A stretch of DNA of 64,000 bases from Diaporthe sp. PMI_573. Its lineage: Eukaryota > Ascomycota > Sordariomycetes > Diaporthales > Diaporthaceae. The translations under genes were made by a program, and so were the position numbers. The DNA lies in contig JAJTUP010000075.1 of NCBI GenBank assembly GCA_021399435.1, forward strand, positions 186,001-250,000, written 5' to 3'. The notes beneath the pieces are model-generated. The model did not search any database and had not been told where the DNA came from. It saw nothing but the letters and a program-made list of their open reading frames with translations. Below, one piece after another: positions 41,395-54,020 of the stretch (position 1 is the first letter of the stretch; the number at the start of each line of letters is the position of its first letter).

Positions 41395-42124
41395 TCAATC
41401 ATTCTTCGTGCCTCCTGAGAAGACCGTATTTCGAGATATCGTGACTACATCTTGCCGTGGGGCACGCTTTCTGCGTGCTTCCCACGCCCTCTCGGCGTAG
41501 GCGACTCCTTGGGCCTGCAGACGTGCGCGCCAGCCCATCGTCCAATCTTGACGCACCGGATTCTCCACATGGTAGACCAACCCGATCGGTCCTCGCGACA
41601 ACAGTATTTCGGACACCACGGCAGCAGCGATGTTGACAGGTAATCATGAGAGTGTCTATAGCCCTCATCAGTCTTTTCCCTTAACTTGCAAGCTGGCGAC
41701 TGACTCCTTCTAGTAGGAGAAAGGCCCGGATTTCGTGAGACCATCTGACCAAGGTAGGAAAATGCTCTTTCGGTTTCCAATATCCACTGGGTTCGGCTCC
41801 CGAAAGCTGACCTACACGAAGGAAGCCCACTTCTATGACTGAGCCCCATTCGACTGCCGCCCGGGCGGTGATCCGCTCACGAACCAATTTCGCCTTGCTG
41901 TACCCGAGATCATTCGCGTAGGACATGTCCGAGAAGATCTTTTCAGGAACCACGGAACTCCTCTGAGGCGGCAGAGACCACCTACTGTTGCAATCGACGA
42001 TACAAAAAGCAACCGGGGCTTCCTCGATGGCCTGGTGAAGTGTTCGTCCCTTGGGTAGGCCGAGAAGGTTCTGGAAGAATCCGAACTGGTTCTCGAAGGA
42101 TGCAAGGGGCAGATTGAAGTCCAT
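41395..42124 (-). pseudogene. Fragment of NRPS-like carboxylic acid reductase, C-terminal reductase domain
   Basis: On the minus strand, DFNLPLASFENQFGFFQNLL, YANDLGYSKAKLVRERITAR and EVGFLRVGQLSGAEPSGYWK match the NAD(P)-binding reductase (R) domain that releases products as aldehydes in fungal NRPS-like enzymes. GYSKAK contains the Tyr-x3-Lys catalytic pair. After a frame change it continues as VVSEILLSRGPIGLVYHVEN-type sequence to about 41395. The adenylation and carrier domains are absent. Its 5' end is fused, at about 42120, to a DUF3435 fragment on the same strand. Confidence 0.6.
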
Positions 42125-42930
42125 CGGCGAGCTTTTTCAAGGGCAATTTGAACACCGTCGGTTGTACGTTCGATATCGCGAAAGACAGCTCGCTGACGCC
42201 ATTCGTCTTTCCAAAGAATTCTGAGATGGTCACTATTTTTTGGGACGATTAAATCGTATATCTCTTGTGGATCTGTGAAACCGTTCAGGAAAGCATCATC
42301 AGCCAGCGCCATTGCCATGATAGGTATCAAGGGGTCGTATATCAGCATGTCATCCTCGCGGAAGGCAAACTCCTTGGGATCCGATATGCCACCGGACCTC
42401 TTAATGTGCTTGAGGTACACCTTCATCACAACCCGCGGCCTCACTTCCACACTAAGGGCCGAGAACAGCTGAAACTCCAGGCGCTCGTACAGTAGCTGGC
42501 CGATGAGGGCGCCGGGTCGCGTCGCTGTGGCGCCAGCGAGGATCAGATTTGCAGCCAGCTGCACGCGAAGGCGCTCATGAGCAAATATCTCCTCATCTCG
42601 GACCCAATGATGGTACAACAGCATAGCAAGGTCCTCGACGAAGAGCCCGGCCTTCTCCTTCTTAGTAGTGTCCAGGCCGTAGGTAGGTGTTACGTATGTA
42701 TGGATCCACTAGAAATGTCAATATGGAGGTACTGGAGATTAAGGTGCTGCTTACGTTCCGAACATCGTACAGCACCTCCTCCTTCATCCAGCTGGCCATC
42801 TTCTGGGAATAAACCATACTGAGAAGTTTCCAGTACGTGAGGACCGATGACTCCTTCTTTATTCTTGAATTCTCGACCCTCCAAACTAGGTATACTTAGT
42901 GAGGAGCACCCCTCAAGATTAGCCAGCATG
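42125..42930 (-). pseudogene. Second DUF3435-family fragment (Captain-like recombinase relative)
   Basis: Reading leftwards: KKESSVLTYWKLLSMVYSQK and MKEEVLYDVRN, then a probable intron (GTAAGC donor near 42755), then KKEKAGLFVEDLAMLLYHHW, RLRVQLAANLILAGATATRP and SALSVEVRPRVVMKVYLKHI up to DIERTTDGVQIALEKARRW. These are the N-terminal and central blocks of DUF3435 proteins. The catalytic C-terminal part is missing, because the sequence switches to the reductase fragment at about 42120. It is a different subfamily from the gene at 15.3-18.8 kb. Confidence 0.7.
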
Positions 42931-43439
42931 GCCAGCCTGGCGTTAACATACCAGAAGCAAGGCCGGTGGGAAAAGGCCGAGAAGGCAAGCGTCCTCTGTG
43001 TAGGTATCTGATTCCGATAATTCGGAGCCGCCAATATAAGTACCCAAACGCTTGATTCACGGAGTCTGGATTCGCAAGTATCGCTTTTTCACGTTTCTCT
43101 TCGCTGCGTTCGCTTTCCGCCCCGGGCCGGATGGCAGTACGCGGGAGGTCCGCATCGCGCGTCTTTACCTGACTCTTCCTGGTAGACTTATTCCCGCGAA
43201 GCCGTTTTGCAGCCCTTCCAAGGCCTCCAGCAGTTGGTGCCTCAACATTCTTCCTTTTTCCCTCTTGGTACGATGGCTTTGGCGAAGAAAAGGGCAAGGC
43301 AGGCGTAGGATCAGGCATAATGCGCCTGGGCTCGTTAGACGTTTTGTGCGAAGGAAGAGGTCGAGTAGAGGGCATCGACTGGTGGACTCCGGTTGATGAG
43401 TCAAACATTGAGGGGGGAGGCTGGATCGAAGCGGACGCG

Positions 43440-44146
43440 ATAGGTACACAGTTTGGTGAGATTTCGTGCACAATCTTGGAAGGCATCAGCGCCTGGGATG
43501 GGGCATCTCGGGTCATGTGATCTCATGGAGGGGACGTCTGAGGCATCATTGCTGGGCGCGCAATTGCAGGTGTATGAGCCGTGGGCGTATGGACATCTGA
43601 CCGTACAGGTCAGCTCTCGCCAGATTTGGATGTATGGAACCGATGTTGAGACGATTCAAATATCCCGGCTAGCAAACCTGAAGATGATCGATCTCTCTCG
43701 GTGGCTTGTCGGATCCCGTCTGGCCCTTCAAGTATAGAATCAGCAAGGATAGCGTGAAGCTTCTGATTTATATTCGCTTTCGCCTTTGCCATCTTCGCTT
43801 CGTGCTCCTGGCACAGTCGGTGGTATTTCAAGCGCAGGTCTACTTGTGTAGTAATGGTCGAATAAGCGGACTTTTGTACCCGCAAAATTCGTTTTTTATC
43901 TTTTGGGAAGCTTCGCCAACACCCGTGACGAAGTGCTCCATCTCGTGGCGTAATTGTGCCTCAAATTTCCTTCTTTGAAGCCCCATACTCATTGTCTAAG
44001 CGTAGCCGTTCCGCAGCGAACTCTCCTTTCAATGTCTCCAAGCACCGGTCTTGTAGACTTTGTGGGATGTTCATTGAGTCCGTAGATGGAGCGGTGGTCG
44101 GCAGACACTTCGAATTCTGGTTCATCGACGTGGAACGATTAGACAA
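43440..44146 (-). pseudogene. Degraded coiled-coil protein gene
   Basis: Consecutive minus-strand pieces in different frames appear to form one protein: TLKGEFAAERLRLDNEYGAS (44146 onward), FEAQLRHEMEHFVTGVGEAS (about 43975-43890), then LRLKYHRLCQEHEAKMAKAK to ILADSILEGPDGIRQATERD, ending near 43610. The helical, charged composition suggests a coiled coil. At least two frame changes. Just downstream a proline/serine- and lysine-rich stretch (43516-42896) could be its basic tail or a separate remnant. Family not recognised. Confidence 0.4.
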
Positions 44147-44671
44147 TAGGGTCGAAACTTGCGTTGCAATCCAGTCAGAAAACAGCGGGGTAGCGCAGAA
44201 AGTTAGTCTTATAAGTCTGTGTACAGACCCATGCCTTCAACTTGAGGTAGTAGATTGCGAACTCAAAAGGTGTCAGAACGTTTGGGGTTGGAAATCCATC
44301 GGAGATATCTCAATATGATAGCGCTGCCGTGATGGGGATACGAATGGTTGAAAAATTAGGTAGATGCGGAATACACCGAGAGGTGGGTGGACGATGTCAC
44401 GTGCACAGGCAGGAATACTTTTACCCCGCATGAGTAACCTCATTCAGACAACAAAACTCTTTGTCCTGCACGCTCAAGAAGCATGATGTCCGGCTAAATT
44501 ACCGCAACAGAGCCGGCGGGCCGCGGCCCCGGCCGCTTGATCTGTGCGCCATAGCAATCGGTGTTCATTAGTCAGCGACTGTCAATTTGTTCAACATCAT
44601 GCGATCCAGGGGAAGATGCAACAACACGTAACCTTTGGCAAGAAGCTCGAAATTGGCCAGACCTGTCACAA

Positions 44672-45521
44672 CATGCCTCCAGTACGTACCGCAAAGCGGC
44701 ATTCGACTGCCCCATTGAATAGCAGAAGCAATGCACCAGCGGCACAGATATCAACAATACCCACCACCGTCGACTTGCACAAGAGTGTCCATTTCAGAGG
44801 TGACAAGGAATGGGAGGCTCGGGCCAGTCGTTTGAGTTCCAGGACGAGAAAAATATCGTTCGGGTCGGAGTTTGTTCTGACGATGTGAGTCATGCTCGAC
44901 GCCACTAGAGTATCTCACAACTTGGAATGATTGTGAAGTGTGGTGCTGATCTAATTCCGAAATCATCTTGCCAGCAAACACATCGAAGATCTGCTAGCCA
45001 TGGGACCGAGCATCTGCGAGAAACTGTGGGAATTTGAGTTCATCTATGACGATGTCACCTATGGCGCGCATAACTCAGCCACGGATTTGACAAACGCTGC
45101 TATTAAACTAATAGCCCAGAGCTGTCCCAGCCTCCGCCGCGTCAAGCTACCAGGGACGTGTGACCTCACCCACGAGGCCCTGGTGGTCCTGTTCGAGAAC
45201 TGCCCGAGCCTATCGGAAGTAGAGATCACAGGCGCTTCAAGGAGCGGGAGGAACAACACAGGAGCGATCTTTGCCTTGCTGCTTGAAAGGCAAGACTTAG
45301 CGCCCAAGTTGCACAAGCTGCGCTTGGACCCCATGAGCAACGATGAGATGAAGGCAATGAGGGCGGTGACTAAGCAGAGGAAGAAGCTCCTGGTTCAGGT
45401 TGTATCGGTGCACGAAGAGAAGAAGTGGGGGGATTGGGAGCTCGTAGTGCATGCTGATAACTATCGGAAAGGGAGGATTCGGACCGGGGCTACGTATGGA
45501 TCTCTGTATGGAGGCAAGTAA
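44672..45521 (+). CDS. Leucine-rich-repeat (AMN1-like) fungal protein
   Basis: The clear part is 45000-45521 (ATG 45000): LTNAAIKLIAQSCPSLRRVK, THEALVVLFENCPSLSEVEI and LAPKLHKLRLDPMSNDEMKA are three consecutive cysteine-containing LRR units of the F-box/AMN1 type, followed by VSVHEEKKWGDWELVVHADN, a C-terminal block I have seen in this fungal LRR group. A 5' open stretch from ATG 44672 (MPPVRTAKRHSTAPLNSRSN) ends at 44889 with a stop and may be a first exon; the linking splice sites are not clear, and most of the expected LRR array between them is missing. Either a short gene or a 5'-deleted one. Confidence 0.5.
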
Positions 45522-45655
45522 GAATGGCGGCATTCCCTGTGCGTCACCTAGCACAAGTGCGCCTAATAGAGTAATAGTGCTCCGTTCGTTAGGTGTATTC
45601 AGCAACTAAAGACAGGAATTACACTTCCTCAACTGCAGGTAAGCCGTATCTTCGC

Positions 45656-48442
45656 CAGACTGGCGAATCTATCTACCGATATAGACGAAATGTAGATGTA
45701 GATCTACATAGATCTACATCTATCTATCTACAAGAGGTCCATGTGGGTCATCTATCTATCTATCTGTCCCTCTGGTAGATAGACGAAATGTAGATAGGTG
45801 CCAAGACCTTGGCACAATTTTACTAAAAGTAGCGGTGCTTATGATTGCTATCTATTTAATCGCACTTCAGAGTACCGATACTTACTCTCAAATCGTCAAA
45901 TATAAGTTTAAAAAATTTCGGTTCGCCTGGGAATTGGATACAGTCAAGTCGATGCAGCTCCTCAAGATGGCGTCGCAAGCCGACATTTTCGGGCCTTCAC
46001 CCGACACTTACAACTCCTCAGAGATGTCTAGCCAGTCAAGCACACCCACGCTACCGTCGTCATCTAGCTGTTCTGCGACGACGAAAGATTGGGACACAGT
46101 ATCCGACTCTGTCCGGAGCCAATGGATCCTCTCGACTCGCACTGGGCTAGCTCCTGGATGGTTTTGGAGTCACGGCTATGACGTCCAAGCCAGAGTAGCC
46201 GACAATCACCATGGTTCGCCTATATGGCTCTGTTGTCACTGTGTCCGGCGAAAAGCCAACAAGCCAAAAGCCTACGTATCGTCAAATACTCGGAATATCG
46301 AAGGCCATCTTGCCAAAGCGCACAATATCTTCCACCCAGATCCCTCAAAGGCTAAGCGATACGCATCGGAACGAACTTTGAATTAACCAAGCCTCCATGA
46401 GTTTGCTGCAAAGAAGCGGAAGAAGGACGACTTTCATGACGAGCTAGTTCTTCGATTTGACAAAACTAAGTTTCAACGACTACTCGTCCGGTGGATTACC
46501 GACGCGAATTTGTCCTTCCGCGTCCCCGAACACAAGGGTCTTCAGAAGATTTTTCAATACCTCAATCCTCTGGTTCAGGAGACTTCTGCCGTTCTTACAC
46601 ACGAGACGGTTCGCTCTCGGATCATCCATGAGTTCGGCAACTACAAAGCGCATGTCATTGACGCGATGTTACGAAGCCCGAGCCAGGTGCACGTCGCATT
46701 TGATGGATGGACTTCGAAGAGCAGGCATTCTTCTCCGTAAATGCCTTCTTCCTAGACGAGGAAACGTTTCAGCCTCGGAAAATTATGCCCGGCCTTCCAA
46801 ATTTAACAATATCTCACACGGGAGAGAACGTCTCCGCAGTTATTAAGGAGGTGCTGAACGAGTTTGAGCTGATCGCAAACAACAAAGTCGGATACATCAT
46901 TCTCGACAACGCCTCGAATAATGATCGAGCAGTTGAAACGTTAGGTCCTATACTTTAGTGGCAGAACCCAGTACGTAGAAAAATCTAATGCTTTGGGCAC
47001 ATTCTTCACCTTGTTGCGAAGGCCATGCTTTTTGTTAACGATGAAGATACTTTTGAGGACCTTGATCCGGATGACTTTAGCGAGTGGACAAAGAGAGGTC
47101 CAGTTGGAAAACTATACAACCTTATAGTTTGGGTCTATTGATCAAACAAGGCCACTTTTATTTTGTGCAAGCTATAAGAAGAAGATCCTGACAAGAGCTA
47201 TCTCGGTACACTTAACGCAGTTCTTAATAACAGTACGCGTTGGCTCTCGTAATATTATATGATTGAGCGAGCTATTAAGCTCCGCCGCTACCTTAAAGAG
47301 CTTATCGATATAATTATACAGTCGGGCAAAAAGTTTTTACGGGCTTGATCGAAATTAACGGAGCTGCGCAGCTCGCTTCTTCCGTGTCTCGAGCAAGCAA
47401 ATCTCCTCTCCGATGCGGATTGGGATGCACTGAATTGGTTTAAGGATATTCTCAGCATATTTAAATCTTGTCTTTTGCGGCTTAAAGGGGATGGCCAAAC
47501 CCGGGTCCGTAAGGGAGGAATTGAGGCACAGTACGAGAGCATCTGGCAGGTAGCTGTTGTCTACAAATTCCTCCTTACGACGCTCGAGAAAGCGAAGATC
47601 GAGGCTATAGGTCGGCCAGAACCCAACTACTATGCCTCCTGCATCAACTCTGCTTGGGCTAAGCTCAACAAGTACTACACGAAACTTGACGAGACGCCGA
47701 TATATTATGCGGCCACGGTTCTTCATCCCGGAATACAATGGGCATTCTTGACGAAGGCGTACGGCGGAAGGGAGGACTGGCTGCGTACGGCTCGGCAGCT
47801 TGTCCAAACGCTGTGGGATGAGGAGTATCGCGACCTTCCTGCACAGTGGGAGATTGCAAACAGCAATCTCCCCGAAGCTGTGAGGGCGCGAGAGTACAAT
47901 CCGTTTGATTCATTCCAGGACGAGCTTATGTCCAGTACAAACCATGGACATGAGCTCCTTGAAGATGAGTTCGAGAGGTGGTTATCTACCAAGAACGATG
48001 TGTATTCAAAGCATGACAACCCTCTTGGATACTGGTCTGCTAAGCGGTTTGAGTATCCTCGTGTAGCCAAAATGGCGATCGACGTCTTATCAATTCCCGC
48101 AATGGCTGCCGAGTGTGAGAGGACGTTTTCCTCTGCTGGTAGCATGGTCTCACCTAGACGACACCGGCTGGATGCGAGCACAATTGCTGTTACTCAGACG
48201 GTGAGATCATGGCTAAGAGCAGGGCTGTTGGAGGAATATGATGGGTTGCTGAAGGAGATGGGTGACGGCATGATCGAGGCTGTGGGCTAGGGTATCACGG
48301 TCCGTGCACCATCTATCTACTAAATCTATCTACATCTACATGTAGCCTACATCTATCTATCTACATCAGAGATACTTACTAATCGTCTACATCTATCTAC
48401 TTGAGGCCCTGGTAGATAGATGTAGATAGATTCGCCACCCTG
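45656..48442 (+). mobile_element. hAT-family DNA transposon with 20-bp terminal inverted repeats
   Basis: The left end reads CAGACTGGCGAATCTATCTA (45656-45675); the right end read on the other strand is CAGGGTGGCGAATCTATCTA (48442-48423), with two mismatches. Both ends are followed inward by subterminal arrays of GTAGATAGAT-like words (45660-45800 and 48300-48430), a usual hAT feature. The element is 2.8 kb and holds one broken transposase gene. The 8 bp outside each end (ATCTTCGC and GCCGCAGC) do not match, so no target-site duplication is visible. Confidence 0.8.
45967..48290 (+). pseudogene. hAT transposase, BED-type finger and hAT dimerisation domain, broken
   Basis: From ATG 45967 (MASQADIFGPSPDTYNSSEM) the protein contains a BED-like zinc finger (WLCCHCVRRKANKP ... 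IEGHLAKAHNIFHP). The frame breaks at a TAA (46384). It can be picked up again at 46510 (VPEHKGLQKIFQYLNPLVQE), 46707 and 47475-48290, the last with the hAT C-terminal dimerisation block (VAKMAIDVLSIPAMAAECER, TFSSAGSMVSPRRHRLDAST). The catalytic middle at 46960-47340 is AT-rich with several stops. Non-autonomous. Confidence 0.85.
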
Positions 48443-51400
48443 GCCGCAGCAGCTACGGGAACGAAAACATTAAGCAGTCGCGGACCTCCCTTGTATTCTC
48501 GCATAGTACCCATATAGGCATTGGTTCTGCGACCTTCTCATGCGTTCCCAAATGGTCATAACCCCTCGCGTACGCAGGTGGTATCAACTTCTACCTCTCT
48601 GGGGTTCCCTGAACTATCCTATTTTTTGCTTGCTAGTCGTAGACGCGGATTTTGCGTCGTAACAAGAGACTATCGTAAGAACACTAGTATAACGCCGTAC
48701 ATCCCTTGTGATGGACTCCGTGCTCCCTGACGGAATGCATTACGGCGCATTTGCAATCCAGAGGAGCAAGTTTTGACCTTCATTTCCCGATTTGGCTATA
48801 TTCACACGGGCTATATATGCTAATGCGAGGTTCGATTTTGTGGTTTTTGACACTCGTATCGCCTAGCGCCATAGCATGCAAGATAATCCCGCCTACCTGC
48901 TGTACGGGTTCGAATGTGGGGGCGGTGGGGGAGGTTTGGGTAACATTACCAGGGAGTCGACTGGTCAGTTTTCCAGTTACTTGACAGACTATGTGTGCAG
49001 GAAGAAGTTAAAGGGTGTGGTGGGACTCCTAGACCAGGGAGCTAGCAGATTGGTTCAGAGCTGTGTGTGGGCGGGATTTTAGCCCTGACAAGTTCGCGGA
49101 AATAAGCAGTCCACTACCGGGAATATTTGATTCCAAACTGGAGATTTAGATTGGCCTAGAATTTGCGTCTTCTTTGCCGGCAAACAATACCGCCGGTATG
49201 TTTATATGGGCATTAGGATAAAATAGCACTTCTAGCTAACTACCCACTATAACCTTGTATTTAGTTGTGGAATGGGTGGGATATAAACATGAAGGATTTT
49301 AGTTAATTTGGCGGGTACTTTGTGCTAGAGGCGGCTTATTTACCGTCTGACGGCACAGGTCTACAGGATGTGCTAATGAGCGATAATTGGAGATCCTTGT
49401 AGTAAGTGCCTACCATCAAGGCAAAGTTGGTCTTTTCTCCCGCTTCGGAGTGTTATTACACAATCGTATGGGCATCGTCATCAGAAGCAACTGCCGGAAT
49501 ATACATGGCCTAGCCACCAACTTGGTACGACTGGGTGGACCTAGATGGCGCGAAGTGCAGACTGGCCTGAGGATGCGCCGCCGGAGGAAGTTGAACGCGC
49601 AAACACACGAGAAATAGTTACGCCGGGAACCTGTCTACTCGCCATCAGAAGTCTTCGTCAATTTGGCACTGATGTCAGGCGTTAGCTGGGGGTTTGGAGT
49701 GTTTAAGTAATAGAGTATGCCCTGCATCATTAACCCACTTAGTGGGAGAACGGTTGGCTGCTGCTTATATAGGGTGGTTGGTGCCTACCTTGAAAGGACG
49801 GAGATCTCGGCGTGTGCTTGGTTGCCTTTGAAAAAAAGGCGTCGCTGGCAAATATAGATCTTGCGTGGCTGGATAAGGCAAGGATAGGACGAGATATCTA
49901 GTCCAGTATTAGCGTGTTTCGTACCTGGAGTCAGGGCGAAACCTCGGCTTCCACAATAATCAAAATCTTGTGTAAGTAGCAGAACAACTGTCTTGGTTAG
50001 ACTCCGGAACGTGAGGTTTTTAGACCCTGAGCGCACCTGGTAATGCCCTAATCAGTGTTGGGCTCTGCGCCCTGTATGCCTGTGTTGCCTCTACCACAGG
50101 GATGCTTCGCACCTTCTTCCCCATCTGGTTGCACATCAACAAGGACCTCAGCCTATTCCATTGGTGTGAGTTGAATTGACAGCCCCACTCCGGAGTACCT
50201 TCATATCGACAGCGTGTCCCTTTTCGCAGATACTCGCACAGGACATCCTTGATGCCCTTCAACACTCTTCACTCACAGGGTTGCGGCCACAGTTGCAGGT
50301 AGCCGTCTAATCAGTAGCTCGTGAATCTGCCCTCGCGCCCTGTCCGCCCATCCTCCAGCATCTCCTTGGATTACCATTGAGCAGTGATTCGTAGCAGGAA
50401 GGGTAAGGATGTGTTGTTGGGATGGGAGTTTTGGAAGAAACCCTGTAATCACATTGGCGGAAGAGCTCGACGCCTTAAGTATCCATGGAGAATTGTCATA
50501 TACAAGGATCTCGCATTAGTCGTTGCATTAACATAGAGTCGGTAGGAATTGTACTGTAAGGCCAATGTGTATCATGATGGTGTCGTACTATAGGATGCAT
50601 CCTGTAAGTTCATGAGTCACTAGCGATATTTGGCAGAAGTGCATCCATCATTTGACTATTCCCTCTCCAACCCAGTTAATCGAATAAAAACGACAAAGAG
50701 ATCCCAAGCAGTTGGACGAAAAGTATAAGTGAAGAGGAGACTTTAATCGGTATGCCACTTCAAAATACAGGTAGAGGTGTGGCAGGTTTGCCTGGGATAT
50801 CGAATTCTGTTTTCAGTCACCCGAATATCAAAAGGCCAATCGGCTGTTTCACTGTGTGACGCCAAACTCTTTCGCTTCCCGTGGGAATGACAAAGACACA
50901 GGGCGGCGCGGCGGCCTGCTGACTGCCGCTGCTGGGAGGGCCCAGCCCACTGTCCCGCCAGCCACAAGCTCGCCTTTACCAGTCTCACGGAAATGAAACT
51001 ATAAGCTCTTCTCGCGTGGCTCCAGGGACCATCGTGGTGGTCAGCGCAGATGCTTCATCAGGATTCACCTTGTATTACCCATAGCGGCAATATTCGTCCC
51101 TAGTCAGTCCTGCGTACATTCCGAACACATGAGAGGTTGCAGGGACCCCGGCATGTTTCTCTACAGGATACGATACGTTTGGTAAACTACCTGGGTATCG
51201 GAAACCCCGGAACTAAACCTCGCATTAGTGGCTGTCCGCAGTCGCTCCCGGCCCTGTTGAGTAGAGTATACTAAATCCGGAGGTCAACGATTTCCGAGAC
51301 AAAAAGGACTCTGCGAGGCTCATCAAACCACAATCCAGTCAGTTATCCCGACACAGTATAGTCAAGATTCATATCTATAGGTCTTGGATAATGCATTGAA

Positions 51401-52600
51401 GCCTGCAAGGGCGATTTTGTGGTGGGATTGAAACCGCAACTGCGACAAAACGCTCGATCTCCCTTACCTAGACATATATGAAAATTATAAATGCCCCGGG
51501 AGCCCTCATTAGGTGTCTCCCAAAGCGGTCAGTACGCCACCCTCACACTGCTTGGTCTTCTTATTGATCACATTCCAGGTTTACTTTTTGGTTTGAGATC
51601 GTCCGAAAATGCCTAGAGGCGCCTATGATGTGTCTGCCACCAACAACCCTCGTCCAAAGCCGAAACCAAAGTAGTTCTGGTACCCCATACCAACCGAGAG
51701 TTATTTATGTGGACCAAAGTCCCTGGAACAAGCAGAGTAAAGCCTTTTTCCTAAACAAAGGCAGGCGGATATCTTTGCGGAACCATGAAAAAGGACACTA
51801 ACATTGCTTCCAGAGCGCGATACAGAACTGGAAAGGAATTTACACGGAAAACAAAAGACGGGGAAAGGAAGGGAAGGGGTTCGAGTGATGGCAGTGGAAC
51901 CGCGTACACATCTGCTGAAGAGGATATGTCCAGAATGGACAAACCACCACCATCTACAAACAAATATTTACAAACAAATATTTAGACGCGATTGGATCGC
52001 ACCATTTGTTGCGTTAAGACCACATGAATTCCAAGGCGAGCCTTTGTACAGTATGAGCCGATGAATTATAAGGCCGTGTACGAATCTTCCGAATTATCTG
52101 CCGGGAGTGAAACATCTATTCGGGGTTTGAGCCGTGATTCGATCCTTAGAACTGTTATGAACCAACACGATGGCACCCAGGGGACCCGTTTCGATGACCC
52201 CGGCAATCAGAATCAGATGCCACGACGCAACCCCGCAGGCACTTGAGAGCGAAGTCAGCAGGTGCGCCAAGACCAGGGTTAGGGTCAGGCTCGCCCAGCT
52301 CGATTGCGAGCCCAGCGAGCCGACTCGACCAATGGATCATCGAGCCTCACACCAAGGATCGCAGGCTCGCCTTGCGAGCCAGCGAGCCAACTGAAGAGTC
52401 GGAACATATAAGGACATGGTCATCACCACAGTAGATAGCTTTCATAGAACAGACTCTTCAGTCGTCAATCTAAGTATTCAGTCCAACAACTGGATAGCCT
52501 CACAGCTAGTGATCATACTCGAAGAATCATCGTGTCTTACACAGCACAGTCAAGTATCACCTCTACGCCGTATTGCTAACATAAACCCTACAGGTTACCT
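48443..52600. other. Long gene-poor stretch
   Basis: Four kilobases without a recognisable gene. Open stretches are short (maximum ~86 codons) and motif-free. A small ATG frame of 21 codons at 51608 (MPRGAYDVSATNNPRPKPKP) could be the start of a small fungal protein, but it ends at once. 52240-52390 is rich in GCGAGCC words (a local GCGAGCC/CTCGCC cluster), followed by CATATAAGG at 52406, which has the look of a promoter or LTR; no coding part of a retroelement follows. Confidence 0.35.
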
Positions 52601-52623
52601 ACTGAACCCCACAAAGGTTTAGT

Positions 52624-53127
52624 GTGATCATTACAAGAACCAGTGGCTGCCAGTATTGTAGTGTCATTTTAGACCACTCTCAACATGTACTTGTGGGGGC
52701 GTCTGCTGTGCTGCCTGGAATCAAGCAACCAGAGAAAGCTCATGCGTGGATTCTGGTGGGCGCTAAGGTGCTTTCTCGCCTGCCAAGCTTTCGACTTCTC
52801 ATTGATGAGGCGAACGAGCATGGACGGATATGCAACGCTGCAGAGCATACATGTCTCTTGACCAATCTGCTGATTCCTGGCGCAGGAGGCCCACGTTTTG
52901 ACTTCATCTTCCCACGCACCCCGCCAAAAGTGATTGCTTGTAAGTGAAGGTCAAGGATACTGGATGATCCCTGCTTACATTCCTGCTTCCAATCTCTGTT
53001 GCAGCGAGAACCACTTGCTGGTGTTTGCATTGGCGCAAAAGTCAGTGCCGACAACTGCCTGGGCGAGAATTTTTGGACACATTTCTTTCCCGCCTGATGG
53101 TTTCAAAGATGCTGATTACGCCAGGTA
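52624..53127 (+). other. Possible two-exon gene, unrecognised
   Basis: An open stretch 52624-52947 (108 codons, including VLVGASAVLPGIKQPEKAHA) ends just beyond a good donor GTAAGT (52940), with a TTGCAG acceptor at 53004. Either reading downstream gives a short tail. I recognise no domain. It could be a small gene fragment, and the start codon is uncertain (no ATG at the beginning of the open stretch is well placed). Confidence 0.2.
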
Positions 53128-53899
53128 GGACAGAGAGCGATGGATGATACGTATAAGTCAACCCGTGCAGGACGGCCCTTCAATGTCTAAGCAGGTTTCG
53201 AAAATGGCGTCAACGACACTGATCACGTCGGGCAACGCGGTCAATCTATTGCCCCGGTGAAGAGACAATGAACACAGTTTCGAGATGACTGCGGGATTTC
53301 CTGCTTGCAGTGGCGCTGAAAACTATGCGAGTCTCGGAAGCCACGAAATCGAACCTCGCGTTAGCGTAAATGCTCGTGCTTGTGTTGGGGCGTCCACGTG
53401 CCCATGGATTGGTTTGGTTTACTCTATACATTAGCGCCCACAGTGCCAAAACAGCGGCTCGCGATCCGGCTTGTGCTGTCAAAGCGCGCCCTGAGTGACT
53501 GCATGCCTGCTGATGCATGGTGAGCGCCACTTGGACGCGCATAATCACCTCTAACCACCAATTGAAAAGCGACACCTAGGCAACCTTCTATCCCTCACGA
53601 GAAGAGGGCTCGAAAGCAGGTATGCTCTGTGTAGCTGCTGCCACAAGTCCTCCATCACCTGCAATGGCGTGTAGGAGCGAGACCCCTAATTCCCCCTCAC
53701 TGTACAGTATCTGACAAAAACGCTGTCCCTACACAGCATATATCCATAGATGGTAATCTTTTCCATTGGCGTGTCGATCCACCTTGTCCCTTCGTTCCCC
53801 ATGCCTTTATATTTCGCAGGGCATTCTGTCCGTCCGAGCGTGCCGATGGGCTGCAGGACGCATGAGGTGGACGTTGACTAAGTGTTTTGGAGGGTTATG

Positions 53900-54020
53900 T
53901 GGTACACACACACACGAAATGGGTGTCGCCAAAATCTTTCGTTAACGTGGTGGTGTGGGTCTGTGGCTTGCGTGGCTTGGCAGGTTGTGCTTGTAGTGAC
54001 GGGGCACTCGTGAAGTGTCA
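53900..54020 (+). repeat. First copy of ~110-bp direct repeat (unmutated)
   Basis: Begins with (AC)n and GAAATGGGTGTCGCCAAAATC and runs through TGGTGGTGTGGGTCTG to the GCTTGGCAGGTTGTGC part. Its relative lies at 54484-54600. Confidence 0.6.

Noticed and set aside
41399..41500. Extension of the plus-strand coiled-coil gene to about 41500
   Set aside because: The minus strand here fits the reductase fragment better; the plus reading after about 41310 crosses stops and is probably antisense.
45700..45800. CTAT/GATA microsatellite as a separate repeat
   Set aside because: It is part of the subterminal word array of the hAT element.
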